Source of the DNA: Ascarosepion bandense
Taxonomy: Eukaryota; Mollusca; Cephalopoda; Sepiida; Sepiidae
Length of the DNA: 64,000 bases
Assembly: GCA_037127315.1 (NCBI GenBank)
Contig: JBBBDQ010001124.1
Coordinates: 405,501-469,500, forward strand
Direction: 5' to 3'
How positions within the stretch are numbered: the first letter of the stretch is position 1; every line of letters starts with the position of its first letter. The notes beneath the pieces were generated by a model. It saw only the letters and a list, made by a program, of their open reading frames with translations. It had not been told where the DNA came from and made no database searches. Below, one piece after another: positions 28,641 to 40,250 of the stretch. A program made the translations under genes and the position numbers.

Positions 28641-28836
28641 TTGTTAATACATATATATATATAAAAAATATAATGGGGTTATACATACATACATAGCTAT
28701 ATATATATACAGTACTGTGCAAAAGTATTAGGACAAGAAGTATTTTATCTTTTATGAGGCATATTGATAAAAAATAAGCAATTTAATTAAAGTAATTTTA
28801 TTTGATTTACTCAACAAATGCTTTAACAAGAAAAAA

Positions 28837-29282
28837 ATAGTTTTTTTTTTTTTTTTTTTTTTATAAGCGTTTCACCCCGAGCAAGGCATGTCACTGCCAC
28901 TACTGCGCAGGGGGCTACGTAGAGTGGAGAAAGGATGATTAAATATAGGAAATGCCAGAGGGTGGATGATAGGCGGGTAAGGATACCAAGAATGAGGGTT
29001 GGGTAGATGAGAGCGTTCTGAGAATAGTTGGGAGTTAGTGTGATAGGAGGTGTCTATTGACCCTACATTTAAACACCTGGAGATTGTAACTGTCGGGAAA
29101 GCAGACTTGTGGAAGGGAGTTCCACAGGCGGGAAGTGCGAGAAAAGAAGCTGTTGGAGTAGAATTTACGGTTACATCTTATTTGTTTAACTGTAAAAGGG
29201 TGGGACCTAGTTGCTAATCTAGTATCTCATGTAAATTTGTGCTTAGGCGGCACCAGTGATCTAAGCTCATCGGAGCAGTCAC
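28837..29282 (-). mobile_element. 5'-truncated LINE B inserted in the Tc1-like element
   Basis: Minus-strand LINE B 3' end: a poly-T run on the plus strand (about 28840-28862), then caccccgagcaaggc, gcagggggctacgtag, and coding for the SFFSRTSRLWNSLP and PFTVKQIRCN region. It ends abruptly near 29282 where Tc1 sequence resumes. Confidence 0.75.
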
Positions 29283-29289
29283 AAAATAA

Positions 29290-29480
29290 ATTTAATATTT
29301 AGTATAATAGCCTTTTACTTTGATCACAGCCTTCATTCTGTCAGGCATTGACATCACAAGCTTCTTCAATGTATCTAATGGTATCTCCTGCCAAGCAGCT
29401 TGTATTTGTTCCCAAAGTGTGTCTTGCAAAGTAACATTAGATTTATCCATTTTTTTATGCAAAATCTCCCATAGATGTTC
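29290..29480 (-). pseudogene. Tc1-family transposase C-terminal remnant
   Basis: The minus strand reads WEQIQAAWQEIPLDTLKKLV, SMPDRMKAVIKVKGYYTKY and stop. The pattern of W..IP...L..LV.SMP.R..AVI...G..TKY is that of Tc1-like transposases near the end of the catalytic domain. About 60 codons; the DDE core is missing. Confidence 0.75.
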
Positions 29481-29720
29481 AATAGAATAGTTTCAAAATA
29501 ACTTGTTTAATAGAAAATAGGAAAAATTAAATATAATTTCTTTTTAATACATTTCTTTTACACTTAGTTTTAAATAATCAATATTTATTAGCAATTTACT
29601 TGGCTTTTCACCCTGTATTTGAATTTCAGTGAGGTTTTTAGGAAAATCACCCCTGTCCTAATACTTTTGCACACTACTGGCAATATGCAAAAGTGTTAGG
29701 ATGATTTGAAACTTTATTTT

Positions 29721-30525
29721 GATGCCTCATCTAAATCTAAACTTATTTTATAAATGGAACTGTGTGTATGTGCGTCTATGTGTGTGTGTCCATTACCTAT
29801 AGACTCTGAAACGGCTGAACTGATTTTCTTGAAAATTTACACAGTTGTACTATAAGCATCTGCAAGTGTTCTTAGCTAGGTTTTGTGTCAAGGTACCCCC
29901 AATAAATATCGAAAATCGATAATCGAAAAAATCAGGTTAAGTGATCCGATTTTAATCAAATTTGATACACTCATAGACAAAAAAACATAAGAAACGATAT
30001 TCAGAAGTATATATATAAAAGGCAAGATGTTTGTGTGTGTATCTGTTTATCTGTCTGTATGTCCTTTATACAAATCCACAATTTTTATCTGATTCTCACC
30101 AAACTTCAAAATTTGACTTACATCCATTCATTTTTTTTTTTTCAGTCTACGGTTTTGCTTTAACTGGAAACAACTATTGCTTTTTAGTCTTTCGTGCCAA
30201 CATTCAAAGAGCCTGAGCTCCAGGACCATGGATTAGTTTTAAAGCTTTCATTGCACCCGAACAACGCCGGGTTATACTGCTAGTAAAAGATAAAATAGTT
30301 CTTGTCCTAATACTTTTGCACAGTACTGTATATATACTAGGTGCGATTGGTAAATTGTCGCAGTTATCTTGATGCCTCATAAAAGATAAAATAGTTCTTG
30401 TCCTAATACTTTTGTACAGTACTGTATATATACTAGGTGCGATTGGTAAATTGTCGCAGTTATCTTGATGCCTCATAAAAGATAAAATAGTTCTTGTCCT
30501 AATACTTTTGCACACTACTGTATAT
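29721..30525 (+). repeat. Tandem array of Tc1 terminal segments, 96-bp period
   Basis: The block cttgtcctaatacttttg occurs at 30301, 30397 and 30493, exactly 96 bp apart. Each unit is gatgcctcataaaagataaa plus the Tc1 end, then ggtgcgattggtaaattgtc. The first unit is split by the Helitron at 29730-30283. Confidence 0.85.
29730..30283 (+). mobile_element. Non-autonomous Helitron, copy 2, with empty-site proof
   Basis: Starts TCTAAATCTAAACTTA, ends ACTGCTAG, and is inserted between A and T of gatgcctca/taaaagata. The uninterrupted sequence gatgcctcataaaagataaa is present twice in the next tandem units, so no target bases were duplicated. A GC hairpin (cccgaacaacgccggg) lies about 10 nt before CTAG. 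Confidence 0.88.
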
Positions 30526-31544
30526 ACATGTGTGTGTGTGTGTTTGTCACTGACACATTTGAAATATTCCTTCTTTGTCCCATAATAATTATTAAATTTA
30601 TTGTATGAAATTTGTATCCAAATGTAGCACTTTTTATAGGACATTGTGAGCAATTAGTACAGTTTTTCAAACTTATAAATAATTTTCTTCAAAGCATATT
30701 TTTAAATGCCAAATGATGCAGGTGATCATGGCTCTCCACAAATTTTTGTTCATTATCCCTGAATTGCGATGCATTCTTTTCTTTTCACTAATTTTCCCAT
30801 TATACAAGAACTAAGAGCCACTCAAGGTACAGGGTTACAGAAGGAGGTTGTTATACAAAAAGAAAAAGAAATAAGTATCACAGTTTATGAGGTTATCTGG
30901 GAAAAATAGCAGTTAACCCTAGATTTGAAGAGATTAAGATTGTAGTAGTTGGGAAAGTATTCTCTTGGGAGTCAGTTTCACAAAACAGCAGTTCATGGGA
31001 GAAGCTCTTTGAGTGGAACTTTTTTCTTAGTAATAGAATACAAAGAGAATGTGGATGATTCTACTCGGTGTATGTGGTGTGGCAGGTTTTAGCTGTGTGG
31101 GTTAGAATTAGTAAAACTAAGTAATGTAGCTCATTAGAACATTTTCCATGGAGATAGCAATAGAATCGAGGCTTGCAACATTTTATTCTGGGGAAAGAGG
31201 TTGTAGGGTAGAAAATAATCACAAGACAACGTGGAAAAAATAGTAGAGTAGTTTCTTGTTGCCTTCTCCATGGTGTTAAATTCAAAATCTTTCCTCTTTT
31301 TGACACGTAAGGCTTGAGAGCCTATCTACCCTGCTATCCAAATCCATAAAGAGACTTTTTCAAATATATAAACCATTATTTATAATATATGTACTTTATC
31401 CAAGTATTGATTTGTCAGTAAAAAATTCAAATTGAAAGCCTTCTCACGCCTGTTAGTGGAACTCCTCCCTGACTGTCCAGGAGTATATCTGTACTCACCA
31501 TGCTTGCCCAATTGCAGGTTGATGAAGCTGTTTAACCCATTGCT
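30526..31544. other. No clear feature
   Basis: About 30720-30750 (gatcatggctctccac) resembles a LINE A 3' end on the minus strand. The rest shows no motif. Confidence 0.4.
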
Positions 31545-31742
31545 CTTATCCTACACCAGTTTCTACACAAGGCTATAGAATCCTGTCTGTTATGCTATTT
31601 ACCCATTGCTGGGGGGGGGGGCTGGAGAATAAATATCTTTCCCAAGGGTATTTGCATGTAAGTTAATGTACCGAACACAACTCAAATTTAGCCCTTTGAT
31701 TCCTCAATCCAAGCTGCTGTCCATTACTCTACCATGCAGTTA
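31545..31742 (-). mobile_element. Diverged tRNA-derived SINE
   Basis: Minus-strand order: tRNA-like head (plus strand gctgtccattactctaccatgc), conserved body (cccaagggtatttgcatg) and ggctatagaatcc. Contains a run of about ten G at 31610-31619. Confidence 0.6.
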
Positions 31743-32687
31743 TTGAAACAAAAGAAATGAGGAAAGTATCTATTTAATGCTTATAAATATATCATAACAA
31801 AAGCTGTATGCTTTTAATAAATTCTGCTGTTTTATCCATTTTTTTTTCATTTTTTTTTTTTAATGGGAATATCCATTTTTATCTGGAGTGAAATTCTCAA
31901 GCATCCTTTATGTTAACTCCACTGAGCCAGAATACATTTAATACAATATTTTTGTTCTCTTTTTCTTCCTCTCTCTTTCTCAGAGATCATTGAAAAGATA
32001 AAAAAAATGGGAAGAATTGTTAACTCCACTGAGTGGTCTCCCTTGGCCACTCTTCACAATAGAGACAATTTAGTCACCGGAAACAGTGAATTATGGCGGC
32101 GAGCAGTTCGCATGTGGTGAAATAAAAATTAACTTTTTTTCAAACAGTTGTCGGTGTCTATATTCCATTTAGACTTTGTATAGCTCTGCAAATTTTTTGA
32201 TTGGAACAATCTTTTGATAAATTGAGAAGCAGTATTTTTGGTTTTTGAAGTCAAGAAGTCATTATGCAGTTTGCACAATTGCATAAGAGATAGATTTTCT
32301 CTATTTGTATGGTGGTAGTGGGTTCATGCCTGCTAAGGCAGAAGCAGTAACTAAGAAGTGCTAAATAAGAACCAGGCGAGGTCAGAAGAATGAAAACAAT
32401 TTACTCTCGCAGATTAAATAAAGGGTTCATTTTTAAATTCTCTGATGGTTACCCAAATTGGCATGCATCTAATAAAGGCCAAGAAAAAATGGCAAAAACA
32501 TTGTTATTAGAACAAAGATGAGGATATTAGTCCAACTCTAAATAACATAAAGTAAGTAAATTAGACAACTCATTTATGACATTCATAATATTTCTAAATC
32601 AACGAATCCAATATCTTGGCAAAAATAAGTCTTTTTTTGCTTTGAAATCATTTAAGCTTCTTTTTTTTTTAGAAAAAAAAATTTCTT
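31743..32687. other. No recognised feature
   Basis: AT-rich, with short homopolymers. A line of normal complexity around 32010-32110 has no motif I know. Confidence 0.45.
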
Positions 32688-33960
32688 CCTCTTCTTCTTA
32701 ATGTGTTATGTCTCTTCAGGACGTAGACATTATGGGCTTCCACTTGGCTCTATCTCTTGTTGCTCTCAATATTTTTCCTCTTGGTGTCTTGTTGTGGAGT
32801 AATTTTCACACTGAAGGTTATAATCATGCAATATTGGTTGCTAATCGACTTAACATACCCAAAATGTTAGGAACTTGAACTTCCACTGAAATCTGACTTC
32901 TTAGTATTCGGCTAATTACCGACTAATATCAACTGCCAAGTATTTCTACTAAACTCCAATAGAAGTCTAAAGAACTTCCATGAACTTCTCAAGAACTCCT
33001 CCCGAACTTCCAGTTAACTCTTATTAATATAGAAGGGAGAGTCCATTATCTGAGGAATAGGTGTGTTTCCCCATAACATATATCTCCCAAACCCTGCTCT
33101 GCCATTCATTTGCACAAGTTTATCAAGTCTTGTGCTGCTTCCCCTCTTTTTCCCCTCTATTCATCCTGTGAATATTAGATTCTCTAGACCCTCTTTCCTC
33201 ATTACATGTCTAAGGAACCTCAGCTATCTCTTCCTCATGTTAAGTATGAGTTTTCTTCTCATTTGCATCCACTCCAAAACCGCATCATTGCTCGCATACT
33301 CAGTCCATGGTATCCTCAGCTTCCTTCTGTAGAACCACATATCACCCAGTTCACACTCCACCCACGTCTATTGAACAGGTGAAGAGGCTCATTCCTTGTT
33401 CCCTGTTTAGGATGCGGTTTCCGGTTTTCTCTTTTCCAATCTTTTCACTCTTTTCTTTTTTTTTCTTTTTTTCAATTGGAGTAGATAGACTAAACTATCG
33501 CCTGGTTCATACTCCACCCTCGTCTATTGAACAAGTGAAGAAGCTCATCCCTTGTTCCCTGTTTAGGATGTGGTTTCCGGGTTTCTCTTTTCCAATCTTT
33601 TCCAATCTTTTCCCTCTTACATAGCCCCCTGCACATCAGTAGCATTACCGCCTTGCTCGGGGTGATATGATTAAAAAAAAAAAGCAAAGACATCACATAG
33701 CAGGTTAGCACTCTTTTCTTTGTTTCCAATGAGATTTTCCTGTCCGTCAGTACTCTGATTAACTTTTGAAATATGTCCTTGGCCATGCCAATGTGTCTTT
33801 GGATCTCACTGTCACACTTTCTATCCTCTGTCAGAACACTTATTTAGGTATTTAAATTTTTATTTTAGTTTCTTCAACTTGTAATTAGCATTTTGGAGTC
33901 TTCTTTTTGCTGATGAAAATGCATTCAGTTTTCTTGAAGTTTATGCTCAGTCTTATGTAT
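32688..33960 (-). pseudogene. LINE A fragments, interrupted by other repeats
   Basis: Three collinear minus-strand LINE A pieces: 32688-32800 (3' terminus with cttcctcttcttctt tail), 33085-33345 (an RNLSYLFLML shadow; true strand encodes LTGxIEGKR and FLRHVMRKEGL) and 33675-33960 (SLETKKRVLTCY, ECIFISK). They are separated by unassigned sequence (32801-33084) and by the module dimer at 33347-33672. Confidence 0.7.
33347..33672 (+). mobile_element. 159-bp module dimer with LINE B tail
   Basis: Two units of the ccacccacgtctattgaac module are followed by tagccccctgcacatcag, ttgctcggggtgatatgatt and an A-run, i.e. the LINE B 3' end. It is inserted inside LINE A, with the orientation given by the A-tail. 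Confidence 0.75.
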
Positions 33961-34669
33961 TGAATAAAGTACTTAGAATGACTCTCGAACCAACAATAAA
34001 CTTCTTTGGCTTCCAGAAATGAGGTGTTCTCATATTTTTAATTTTTGACCAAACTGTAAATTTTTATCTGTGAGTTTATCATGGATACTTAAGAAAAACT
34101 TTAAGGAAGAGAAAAGCTGAAAATTTGTATCAGAAGTGAAATCGCAATTTATTGCTCCACTTGACATGGACCGGCAAAACGCAAACGTATCACATTGGCA
34201 TAAGTCTTTGCATATTTTCTAGAAAACAATTTCTCAGCCATTACAGTTTTTAATTTCCTTCTCTTCTTTGTTTCTCACTTTCATGACCCTCAGCGATTTT
34301 ATCTCTGAAAAACGATATTTTGTAATCTGCAACATTTGTAGAATATAAAGCATGCATACACGCATACACACACACATACATATACACACATGCGCACACA
34401 CATATACACACACGCACACACACACACACACACACACACTTCATTGAAAGCAAAAGATTAATCGAGCAAACCATTATCCTATTATCAACATTAAAATAAG
34501 TTGTTAGTTTACTGTAGTCTGAAGACAGATATTCATCAAATATTTTTGAGATATTTACTCAGGTTTAAAGTGTGAAAATAATTAAGGGTTGGAAGAGTGT
34601 GTACCACATTCAAGAAAAAGACACATTTGAAGCCATAATGCTTTAAAGATTTACTAAAGTTTACAGGAA
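33961..34669. other. No gene; (CA)n microsatellite
   Basis: Alternating CA with interruptions at about 34368-34438. No other feature. Confidence 0.55.
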
Positions 34670-35115
34670 GATTTGTTTGTTTGTTTCGAGGTTTAACGAC
34701 CTATCAATCTTTATGGGATCATTTAAGGTCATAACCAATGATTTTGGGGTCAGGTTATTTTATTTTTACAACATTTTTTTTTTTCGAGTATCAAGATTCA
34801 TTGAGATTTGTTTTTAAGAGCAGGGTCCCCAAATCCTACCCTTGTTATTTAACCCATAACTGGAGGGAAGTGACGGATTAATACCTTTCTTAAGGGTACC
34901 AGTGCTTAAGTGAATGCAGGGTATTCAACTGGAATTCTGACTCGGCTCACCGATTTGTCTTTCCGAGCCGATATCTACTGCACCACAACACACATGCATC
35001 AACAGCACCTGATATTCCCAAGCTGTCACCCATCTAAGTACTGACCAGGCTCAACGTTGCTTAACTTTGGTGATCGAGCGAGAACCGGTGTATTCAACGT
35101 GATAGGCTGTAAGCC
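34670..35115 (-). mobile_element. Composite 5S/tRNA SINE, minus strand
   Basis: Minus-strand order: 5S head 35115-35001 (gagaaccggtgtattc on plus), tRNA-like head (gtgcagtagatatcggctc), body (ccctccagttatgggtt) and tail down to about 34670 (gacctatcaatctttatggg complement). About as complete as the copy at 59154. Confidence 0.85.
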
Positions 35116-35943
35116 TTTTACAGGAAGAAGTCCAAGGCCAAATAAAGGTTGGAAGTGTGAAGAACTAATATTATAAGAAGGGAAGCCTTGAAAATCAGCA
35201 TTTGATATCCTAATTTAGAGACATTTACTAAGCTTTATAGGAAGAAGTACAATGCCAAATAGGAGTTGGAAGATTGTGAAGCACTAATATTACAAGAAGG
35301 GAAACCTTGAAAATTTAAGGCTCTAATTTTTAGATATTTACTAAACTTTACAAGAGCAAGTATAACGATAATCAAGGGTTGAATAATAAAATGTGATGCA
35401 GGAAAACTAATAAAGATGACGTCTTAAAAAATCAGCATTTGAGGTCCTAACCAGAAATTGAACACTGACTACAAGCTTCACTTATTCTGCTGCGTTTATC
35501 ACTCTATTAAACATCTTTATATTATTTCCCTGTTTTTGTTCCTCTGACTGCTATTTTGCTGAAATTGCCATAAACTAGAACCTTTTTTTAAATTAGAATT
35601 TTCTTTATTTTATTTTATTTTATTTTTTTTTTCAGTATAAAAATTAGTGGAGAGAGTTTACTAAAATTCAGCAAATTTCTGTATTTTTCATTAATCTGAA
35701 CATTAAAAATTGGTACGAATGAGAAAATTTACAACTAAAAATCACAAGACTGGCTACATATTTTATCTAAGCATTGTCGTCTTGCGGCTTTGGCCGAGAT
35801 AGAACTTACTACATCCTTCCTTGTGCATTTGGAACCCTGGTGCAGCGAAATGCATAATCTTGTCAAATACTTGATGCTTCACCAGGGCTTCCAAGGGTGT
35901 TTTTCTTGTGACACCAACACTGGATGGGTTGCGTCCAAGCCCC
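35116..35943. other. Unassigned; one short ORF of normal complexity
   Basis: 35116-35460 contains three imperfect copies of a phrase around tttacaggaag.agt..aaggccaaataaaggttg, so a diverged tandem repeat of about 120 bp. A minus-strand frame at 35763-35945 (60 codons, begins MGLGRNPSSVGVTRK) is less AT-biased than its surroundings but has no domain I know. Confidence 0.4.
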
Positions 35944-36229
35944 ATCCTGTTATTTAACCCATAACTGGAGGGAAGTGATGGATTAATATCTTTCCCAAGA
36001 GTACCAGTGCTGAAGTGAATACAGGGTACTCAACTGGAATTCGAACTTGGCTCACTGATTTCTCTTTCCAAGCCGATATCCACTGCACCAAAACGCACAT
36101 CTGTCACTATACGCTTACAACACCTGGTATTCCCAAGTGGTCACCCATCTAAGTACTGACCAAGCTCATGTTGCTTAACTTTGGTGATTGAACGAGAACT
36201 GGTGTATTCAACGTGATATGCCGTAAGCA
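35944..36229 (-). mobile_element. Composite 5S/tRNA SINE, minus strand
   Basis: 5S head 36229-36114 (aagttaagcaacatgagctt, minus), tRNA-like head with gtggtgcagtggatatcg-like A box and gagttcgaattcc-type B box, and body to ggttaaataacagga. Truncated before the tail at 35944. Confidence 0.85.
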
Positions 36230-36589
36230 TAAACTGATTCTATTTCAAAGTCAACATTTATCTATTCGACATATCCTCATAATTTGCACTTTTTACCCTC
36301 TCTTATACCTCCATTCATAAAACAACTGAGTTTAATAATCCACTACTTTGAATGACTCTTGGGCATTGTGTTGGGTGAGGAATAGCCTAGATAAGAAATT
36401 AGACCCACTGTCACAGTAATGGGGAGTATAGATTTGAGTTTGAGTTTTGTTTAATGGCATATCAATCTCTGTGGGTTATTTAATGCCAAAAAAGTGGGGT
36501 TTTAAGGTATTTTTCAATGTTTGGTTGTTGTGAGAAAGTTGAGTTAGCCAGATTTTGATGAAAAATTTTATTTTATTTTAAAAATTGAA

Positions 36590-36950
36590 GATGTCTTCTA
36601 GTTTTGTATTAAAAAATTTATTACTGGTAATAATTATGTATTATGGCAATTTTTTTTCTTAAAAATGTATTGGTAATATTTTTCTTTCAAAAAATGTATA
36701 TTTTTCTATAAAAGTCTATTTTTATGTATATATTTCTATAAAGAGTCTATTGTTATACTTTTATAGTGTTTTGACCTCAGTTTGGGGGTTAACTATTTGC
36801 CCATAACTGGGACCCTAACAGGTGCTACTCGGGGTCAGGGTGGACCTGGGAACAACAGCAATTAACAGGTGGTTCCATGCTCCTCACAACCTCCTAACCA
36901 GAGGCCTTGCTGCTGGATGCAGTTTACTGTCATACCCAGGACCAGGGGAG
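36590..36950 (-). repeat. Repeat E, copy 3
   Basis: Minus-strand core (gtcctgggtatgacagtaaa, ggaggttgtgaggagcatgg) with an AT-rich tail of gttcttttttaatg-like words. The tail is more degenerate than in copy 2. Confidence 0.7.
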
Positions 36951-37001
36951 TATAGAGTGGTTGAACTCAAGAAACTATCAAACTGAGTTGCCAGATAAAC
37001 T

Positions 37002-38005
37002 TTTTTTTTAATCATATCACCCCAAGCAAGGCATTCCACTGCCACTATAGCACAGGGGGTTACATAGAGCGATTGGATATCGGAAATGTCAGAAGGAGGG
37101 TGATAGAGGAGTAAGGAGGTACATAGGAAGAGTGTTTGAGAGAATAGGTGCGAGTTACTGTCTTAGGAGGGGTCTATTGATTTTACATTTAAACTCCTGG
37201 AGGTTGTAGCCGTCGGGGAAGCAAGTATGCGGAAAGGAATTCCACAGGCGGGAAGTGTGAGAAAAGAAGCTGTTGGAGTAGAAATTGCAGTTACATTTCA
37301 TCGGTTTCACTGTAAAAGGGTGGGACCTAGTTGCTAATCTAGTATTTCGTGCAAATTCATACCGAGGGGGCACCAGTGATCTAAGTTCATCAGAGCAGAA
37401 GCCATGAAAGTATTTATAGAAGAGGCACAGGGAAGCCACGTCACGCCGGTGAGAGAGTGACTGCAGGTGGCCAGCCAAGTCGGTATCGATCACATTACAG
37501 ATTCTCTGTTGTATTTTGTCAAGAACCCCAAGGAGAATAGCAGGGGCACCTGACCAGATGTGACAGCAGTATTCAATACACGGGCAGATGGTAGATTTAT
37601 ATATGTGCATGATAGATTCAGACGGAAAGAACTTCCAGGCCATGTATAGAGAGCCGACTTTTATAGCAGCGGATTTAGCAATGGATTCGACGTAGTCATT
37701 CCACTTGAGGTCCGCTGAGAGTGTAAGGCCAAGGAGGCGTAGTGTTTTACTCTCTGGGAGGCAAGCCTGTTCCATGCTAATGGGAGAGAGGTGCGGTTGT
37801 CTATGATGGTTAATTGATAGTAGCTTCGTTTTGGAAGAATTGAAATTTACAGGCCATTTCTTACCCCACTCTACCACGGATTGGAGATCCTTTTCAAGCT
37901 CGGCAGCGAGGTTCACCTTGTTGCCCACACCAGATGTTTGATCGAGGCGAGAGTAAACCGTGGTGTCATCGGCGTACATGCCTACTTGGGATCTGATGGC
38001 TTAAC
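37002..38005 (-). pseudogene. LINE B (Jockey/CR1-like), RT C-terminal half plus 3' UTR
   Basis: A 274-codon open frame (37155-37979, minus) starts at catalytic YADDTTVYSRLD, then KKWPVNFNSSKTKLL, LRLLGLTLSADLKW, SIMHIYKSTICPCIEYCCHI and LWNSFP. It encodes the palm end, thumb and C-terminal region of a non-LTR RT. The 3' UTR ends in caccccaagcaaggc and a poly-T (plus) at 37002. No stop over 274 codons means a recent insertion, but the endonuclease and most of RT are absent, so it cannot move alone. 5'-truncated near 38005. Confidence 0.88.
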
Positions 38006-38210
38006 TTAGAGAATTATTGTGTTATGTTAGGCATCACTACAATTATTTTCTAAGCCCACAAAGCTATAGTAATGGGAGTCACGGTAAAGGTGGATGTTAT
38101 AAAACAGGCCAACTGTTCATCTTTGTGTTTGTACTGCTGTGGGGCTCTCTACCCAGCCTTTTTTTTTCTTGGGGAAGAGTTTCATTTTTGACTGAGTGTT
38201 AATTTGGTAC

Positions 38211-39036
38211 TGTTATGTGCTAAGCGTAACAAAAGGGGAAAAAAAAATGATTGACCAAAACTCAGAGATAAATCACAGACAAATATTTAATTTACAAAAC
38301 ACACCAAATAAAATATTTACAAATATACAATTTTTGTTGCATTCAAAACAAGAAGCATAGAGTTTACTACTGGCAAGTGTTACGAGGAGAGAAGGGGAAG
38401 GTAAAGAATCAAGTATCTTTACCCAGTTAAGTTGGCGAGGAAATTAAGTGCTATACCTCTTGGGAATACTCAAATGAGTAATATAAAGAATAATTTTAAG
38501 TATGGTCAATGAAATCGTCAAAAATATGTATTTACCCATATAGTTCCATGAGGTTCTCTTTCAGGTTTTAGTTGGTCGGCAGCTTTTCTTAGAGATTCTT
38601 TCGGCTGGATATAAATGCTTGAATTATAACCGAAGTTGATATGACAGCAAATCTTTTTAACAACTATCTCTTAAATTTTTAGTTTGTCGTCGACTTTACT
38701 TAGAGAGATTCTTTCAGCTGGATATAAATCCTTGAATCAAAACCGGAGTTGATGAGGTCAGCCCATCCTGTTATCAACTAAATACTCACTGCCCAAAACC
38801 TATTCTTATAGGGACTAACACCTAATTTGCATATTTCTAGAACCTTTTGAATTCTCTAGATTTTACTCAAACGTTCTGGCATCTTCCAAACGTTCTATTT
38901 CTAATTTGCTTATTTTTACGACTACTTTCTGAATTAAAACTTTTTTGTAACAACACATAGGACTCAATAGAACCCCTTGCTACAACTTTTAGACATTATT
39001 AATATTATTTTTATAAATAAATGCATCCTCGTAACA
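38211..39036. mobile_element. Solo LTR with GTAC target duplication (copy 2)
   Basis: Starts TGTTATGTGC, ends CTCGTAACA, and is flanked by GTAC at 38207-38210 and 39037-39040. It is 826 bp, with an internal duplication of about 120 bp (agagattctttc.gctggatata occurs twice at about 38595 and 38715), absent from copy 1, which explains the length difference. Confidence 0.9.
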
Positions 39037-39040
39037 GTAC

Positions 39041-39419
39041 ACCAAAAAAGAATTAGACTTTCATGACTTTTTAAAAGAGTCTGGTAAATATGATACTGTT
39101 GGCTTGAGGGCCAGGAGACCCTCATTTTGTCCCATTCTCTTTCCGCTTTGTCACACCTGCATGTCTTGTTTCACACAAAAATAGGCAAAAACATTTTTTA
39201 AAAACAAGTTAGCAGATATGAGAAACAATAAATGATTAGAACATTTCTTTTATTCCATACTCTCATGAAAACACTCAGAAAACAATATTTCTATGTCTTT
39301 GTTGAATAATGTATATAATCATATGCCTATTATCTCATGCAATAAGTTTTTAATGTTTTTCTCATATTTTCAAGAATTTATTCAAAATAATTTTATATGT
39401 AATAATGATAACCAGTATT
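39041..39419. other. No recognised feature
   Basis: AT-rich sequence with no repeat match in the window. Confidence 0.5.
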
Positions 39420-40060
39420 TTATTATTTGGCACATATCAATAATGTAATCATTAGAATGAATGAATATTTTAATATTTTTAATAGGGAAGAAAACGCAGA
39501 GGAAGCTCATGAAAGGAAGAAGTTAAAATATGACGAACTGCTGGAGAGTTGCAGGGTTAAAGGCTGGAGGGCTAGCTGCACTCCTATAGAAGTGGGGACT
39601 AGAGGATTTGCAGCAAGGTCCTTATGCATAGCCTTAACAGATATTGGGATAGTGGGAGTAAAAAAAGAAAAGCACTCAAGTCCCTAACCGAAACAGCGGA
39701 AAGAACAGCTAATTGGTTATGGATCAAAAGAGAGAGTGCCTGGATTCCAAATTGTTAGCTAAAATTCCCTGAAATTCTTCGTCTAAATTAATGTTTCGGA
39801 CGAGCTCATGCGGTTCGCCTCTAAATGGAAAGTGGCTCTGACTGTCGCCAATCAGAAGCATTTGCAGTGTTTTGTACCAGGCATAAACATAATTTTCCAG
39901 TGTCTGAAAGCGCTTATCAAGGGTGGACCAGAAACTGATCATCTCTGGTCAGGTTGGCGCAGTGAGGGGGATATGATGTTGAAAGACCCGAAACCCCCCA
40001 GTGATCCTCACAATGACATCGCTGACGACACCCTGTAGCGCCCCCATTACGGTGCGTATG
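39420..40060 (+). pseudogene. Non-LTR retrotransposon C-terminal fragment and 3' UTR
   Basis: The frame from 39427 ends KLKYDELLESCRVKGW, TPIEVGTRGFAARS, then after a frameshift near 39665 continues AERTANWLWIKRES. The order E.G.RGF...S...L...G, then AE.A..WLW..R, is the conserved C-terminal tail of a group of animal LINE polyproteins (I recall it from R2/other restriction-like-endonuclease clades, not certain). The GC-rich sequence to 40060 would be its 3' UTR. Confidence 0.55.
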
Positions 40061-40250
40061 TTTGAAATCATTTTCCTGGAAATAAGTCCTAACTTCTATA
40101 ATATGCAATGCATTTTTATAGTAAGATTCTATGCAATTCATTTCTATGAATGCCTTTAGTATTTTCTGTGTCTCTATACATATAATCATTAGAATGGATG
40201 GAAATTAATGTTCTTTGTGATAATTTGCTAATATTTATATATTTTTTTAA

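Larger units (their letters stand above)
28710..29679 (-). mobile_element. Tc1-like transposon, internally deleted
   Basis: Left end cagtactgtgcaaaagtatt preceded by TA; right end cctaatacttttgcacactactg, its inverted complement with one change. Inside, only the C-terminal part of a Tc1 transposase remains (see 29290-29480), plus a LINE B insertion. Tc1 transposases cut and paste at TA sites; this copy cannot supply one. Confidence 0.75.
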
